NCBI GenBank assembly: GCA_017470995.1
Contig: JAFUXI010000059.1
Coordinates: 1 to 56,165, forward strand
Reading direction: 5' to 3'
DNA: 56,165 bases
Source: Spirochaetales bacterium
Lineage (GTDB): Bacteria; Spirochaetota; Spirochaetia; Sphaerochaetales; Sphaerochaetaceae
Positions 54,165-56,165 of the stretch are shown here, piece after piece. The position numbers and the translations under genes were made by a program. The notes under the pieces were generated by a model that made no database searches, was not told where the DNA came from, and saw nothing but the letters and a program-made list of their open reading frames with translations. The first letter of the stretch is position 1. Each line of letters opens with the position of its first letter.

Positions 54165-55109
54165 TCAGCGTCTTACAAGCTTCTCTGCCTTGGCGACGAT
54201 ATCCTCTGCCAGCAGGTTGAAGGTCTTCATCAGATAATCAAGCTTTCCGACTTCACCGAAGCGCTCTCCGATGCAGACGAAGTCCATCTTTGCCGGATAT
54301 GTGGTGGCAAGGTGGGCTGCAACTGCCTCTCCGAGGCCGCCTGCATAACGGGCGTTCTCGCAGACAAGCACGTGGCCGGTCTGTTTGGAGACCTTGTCCA
54401 GAAGCTCGGTGTCCAGCGGCTTGATGGTGTGCATGTCGACCAGAGTGGCCTTGATGCCCTTCTGTGCAAGCATCTCGACAGCCTTCACTGCCTCGTTGAC
54501 GATGACCTCGTCGGTAGCGACGATTGCAAGATCTCCACCCTCTGCCAGGACGTTGCCCTTGCCGAGCTTCACCTGACCCGGTGCATAGCGGTGTGTGCTG
54601 CCCTTGCGGCGGATTCTTGTGTATGAGCACTTTCCGCTCTCATAGGCCTGGAGTGTGAGTTCATAGCAGCTCTGGGTATCGGAAGGATCGAGAACAATCA
54701 GTTCGGGAATCAGTCTCATAAGACCGACATCCTCAAGCGGCATGTGTGTTCCGCCGTTGATCTGTGCCGTCACGCCTGCATCGGTTCCGATGAGGTGGAC
54801 TCTCTGGCCGGCATAGTTTGCGGAGAGGAAGAACTGGTCGTATGCACGTCTGGATGCAAAGCAGCCGAACGAATGTGCGTACGGGACAAAGCCCATCGAG
54901 GAAAGACCGGAAGCAACGCCGACCATGTTGGCCTCGGCGATACCGCAGTTGAAGAACCGATTCGGGAACTCCTTTGCAAACGGTCCGCTGTTGATGCAGC
55001 TCGAAAGGTCTGAATCAAGGAACACGACCTCAGGATGCTCCTTTGCGAGGTCGATGACTGCTGCCATGAGGGCGTCTCTCATGTCTTTGATGTCGGATGT
55101 ATCTCTCAT
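54165..55109 (-). CDS. Transketolase, C-terminal subunit
   Basis: A 314-residue subunit with the pyrimidine-binding and C-terminal domains: VVFLDSDLSSCINSGPFAKE, then NRFFNCGIAEANMVGVASGL with the catalytic Glu, and the C-terminal VDMHTIKPLDTELL. Together with the N-terminal subunit it forms a split transketolase, or a relative such as a sugar-specific one, using thiamine diphosphate. The ATG overlaps the upstream stop as ATGA. Confidence 0.9.
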   Translation of the reverse strand: MRDTSDIKDMRDALMAAVIDLAKEHPEVVFLDSDLSSCINSGPFAKEFPNRFFNCGIAEANMVGVASGLSSMGFVPYAHSFGCFASRRAYDQFFLSANYAGQRVHLIGTDAGVTAQINGGTHMPLEDVGLMRLIPELIVLDPSDTQSCYELTLQAYESGKCSYTRIRRKGSTHRYAPGQVKLGKGNVLAEGGDLAIVATDEVIVNEAVKAVEMLAQKGIKATLVDMHTIKPLDTELLDKVSKQTGHVLVCENARYAGGLGEAVAAHLATTYPAKMDFVCIGERFGEVGKLDYLMKTFNLLAEDIVAKAEKLVRR

Positions 55110-55939
55110 TTTGCACCTCCAGTGAGGACGCTGATGGCGTACTCTTCATTCTCATGGCTGATTGCCATGCTGTGGTTGGCCTTGATGCCTTCGCCTGGTG
55201 CGTAGCCCTTGCTCTTGATGGTGTCAAGGATGATCATGCTGGGGCGGCACTTCACTGCCTTTGCCTTCTCGATGGCATCGGCAATCTGGTTGTAGTCGTG
55301 GCCGTTTATGCGCTGTACGTGCCAGTTGAATCCGAGCCAACGGGTATCGATGTTGTCCATGTTGATGATGTCGGATGTGTAGCCGTCGAGCTGCTGGCGG
55401 TTGAAGTCCGTGAAGGCAATCAGGTTGCCCAGCTTCTGGCTGGATGCGAACTCTGCGGCCTCCCAGATCTGGCCTTCCTGGCTCTCGCCGTCACCGATGA
55501 TCGTGTATGTCCAGCTGTTCTCGCCCTTGAGCTTCTGTCCGAGAGCGATTCCTACGGCTGCGGAGAATCCCTGTCCGAGTGAACCGGTGGTGAAGTCAAC
55601 GCCGGGGGTCTTTCTCATGTCGCAGTGGCTGGGAAGGTTTGTTCCGCCCTGATTGAGCGTCATGAGCCATTCCTTGGGGAAGTAGCCCTTCTCTGCCAGC
55701 GTGGCATAGACGGACGGACCTGCGTGGCCCTTTGAGCACACGAATCTGTCGCGGCCTTCCATCTTGGGGTTGGATGGGTCGATGTTCATCTCATGATAGT
55801 AGAGATATGTGAGAACTTCTACGATGGACATGGCTCCGCCGATGTGTCCGTTTCCGAGATGTGCGATCTCGCGGATGGTGGATACCCTGATGTCAGTCGC
55901 TTTAGCCTCTAAAGACTCAATGGTCTGTTTATCAAGCAT
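55106..55939 (-). CDS. Transketolase, N-terminal subunit
   Basis: A 277-residue subunit carrying the diphosphate-binding domain: GHIGGAMSIVEVLTYLYYHE, then DRFVCSKGHAGPSVYATLAE, GSLGQGFSAAVG, and GDGESQEGQIWEAAEFASSQ (the GDG thiamine-diphosphate motif). Start at ATG 55939 with GAGAGGGA upstream; a TTG five codons earlier is less likely. The split arrangement is common in anaerobes and archaea. It moves two-carbon units in the pentose phosphate pathway; a specialised sugar substrate is possible. Confidence 0.92.
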   Translation of the reverse strand: MLDKQTIESLEAKATDIRVSTIREIAHLGNGHIGGAMSIVEVLTYLYYHEMNIDPSNPKMEGRDRFVCSKGHAGPSVYATLAEKGYFPKEWLMTLNQGGTNLPSHCDMRKTPGVDFTTGSLGQGFSAAVGIALGQKLKGENSWTYTIIGDGESQEGQIWEAAEFASSQKLGNLIAFTDFNRQQLDGYTSDIINMDNIDTRWLGFNWHVQRINGHDYNQIADAIEKAKAVKCRPSMIILDTIKSKGYAPGEGIKANHSMAISHENEEYAISVLTGGAK

Positions 55940-56134
55940 TGCTGTCCCTCTCAAATAAAGATATCGTCTTATAATAACACTCTAGATAATGTGTTGCAAT
56001 TGAAACCGCTCTCATAAAACCCGATCGTTACCAGTAACATAGATTGTCCACAAAAACGGAGGAAGGAAAAAGAAAGTCCCAGAAGCTGTGATAAGATTGG
56101 TTTCACCACAAAACGAATCAATCAGGAAGGCAAC

Positions 56135-56165
56135 ATGGGACGAGTAAAGAGTATCACACCTCTGG
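56135..56165 (+). CDS. Start of an unidentified gene cut by the window edge
   Basis: ATG at 56135 follows AGGAAGG and reads MGRVKSITPL to the edge. The A-rich leader before it, beginning around 56040, is unlike the flanking operon, so an insertion-sequence end and transposase start are possible but cannot be shown from ten codons. Confidence 0.3.
   Translation, partial: MGRVKSITPL

Overview
The window looks like part of the chromosome of an anaerobic, probably host-associated diderm bacterium. A spirochaete (Sphaerochaeta/Treponema-like) is the best guess. This rests on many short lipoproteins with a Ser-Cys lipobox together with lspA, sugar and peptide ABC importers, a sigma-54 dependent Psp system, split transketolase subunits and a LonB-like protease. 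It is an inference from gene content; no rRNA or marker phylogeny was available. Base composition is mixed: the housekeeping blocks are GC-richer, and the left end and the toxin-antitoxin patches are AT-richer.

Layout. 1-1.45 kb holds the start of an AAA ATPase/DUF4143 gene, a 470-base non-coding stretch and remnants of two insertion sequences. 1.46-16.5 kb is a carbohydrate locus: an AraC regulator facing a ten-gene minus-strand operon. The operon encodes an NTF2-like lipoprotein, a SUMF1-like lipoprotein, two large paralogous GH67/GH20-like lipoproteins, a small lipoprotein, a four-part sugar ABC importer and a GH2 glycosidase. A GGTAAACG-type site recurs in its gaps. 16.5-18 kb is decayed DNA (an IS1595-like transposase and a frameshifted gene). 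18.2-21.9 kb is a nucleoside/RNA-modification operon (deoD-psuK-psuG-rlmD). 22-24 kb is a secreted beta-helix carbohydrate-binding protein. 24-29.4 kb is mixed: GNAT, tRNA-Ala(CGC), a RelB/VbhA-like antitoxin with a nonsense-interrupted Fic toxin, RsuA, a second ATPase/DUF4143 gene with palindromes, a cytidylate-kinase-like gene and brnTA.

29.4-38.2 kb is an unusual oligopeptide importer. Its binding protein looks circularly permuted, OppB carries a periplasmic insertion of about 280 residues, OppD carries a coiled-coil insertion of about 250 residues, and the last gene is a divergent ApbE-like protein. 38.3-43.2 kb holds galE broken by one in-frame TAA, an HSL-type hydrolase with Cys in the nucleophile position, and a nif3-lspA-membrane protein-glycosidase operon. 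43.2-48.5 kb holds a LonB-like protease and the phage-shock system: pspA-pspC, pspF and a second pspA, both pspA genes preceded by near-perfect sigma-54 promoters. 48.5-54 kb holds aspS-rsmI-trmH, a PHP phosphatase, a degenerate nuclease-like protein and a DUF6062 protein. 54-56 kb holds the split transketolase and the first codons of an unidentified gene at the edge.

Functionally, the two importers plus surface lipoproteins suggest a scavenger of host or plant glycans and peptides. Psp supplies envelope-stress protection, and the remaining operons are translation and salvage housekeeping. The broken galE, fic and transposase genes indicate ongoing gene decay.
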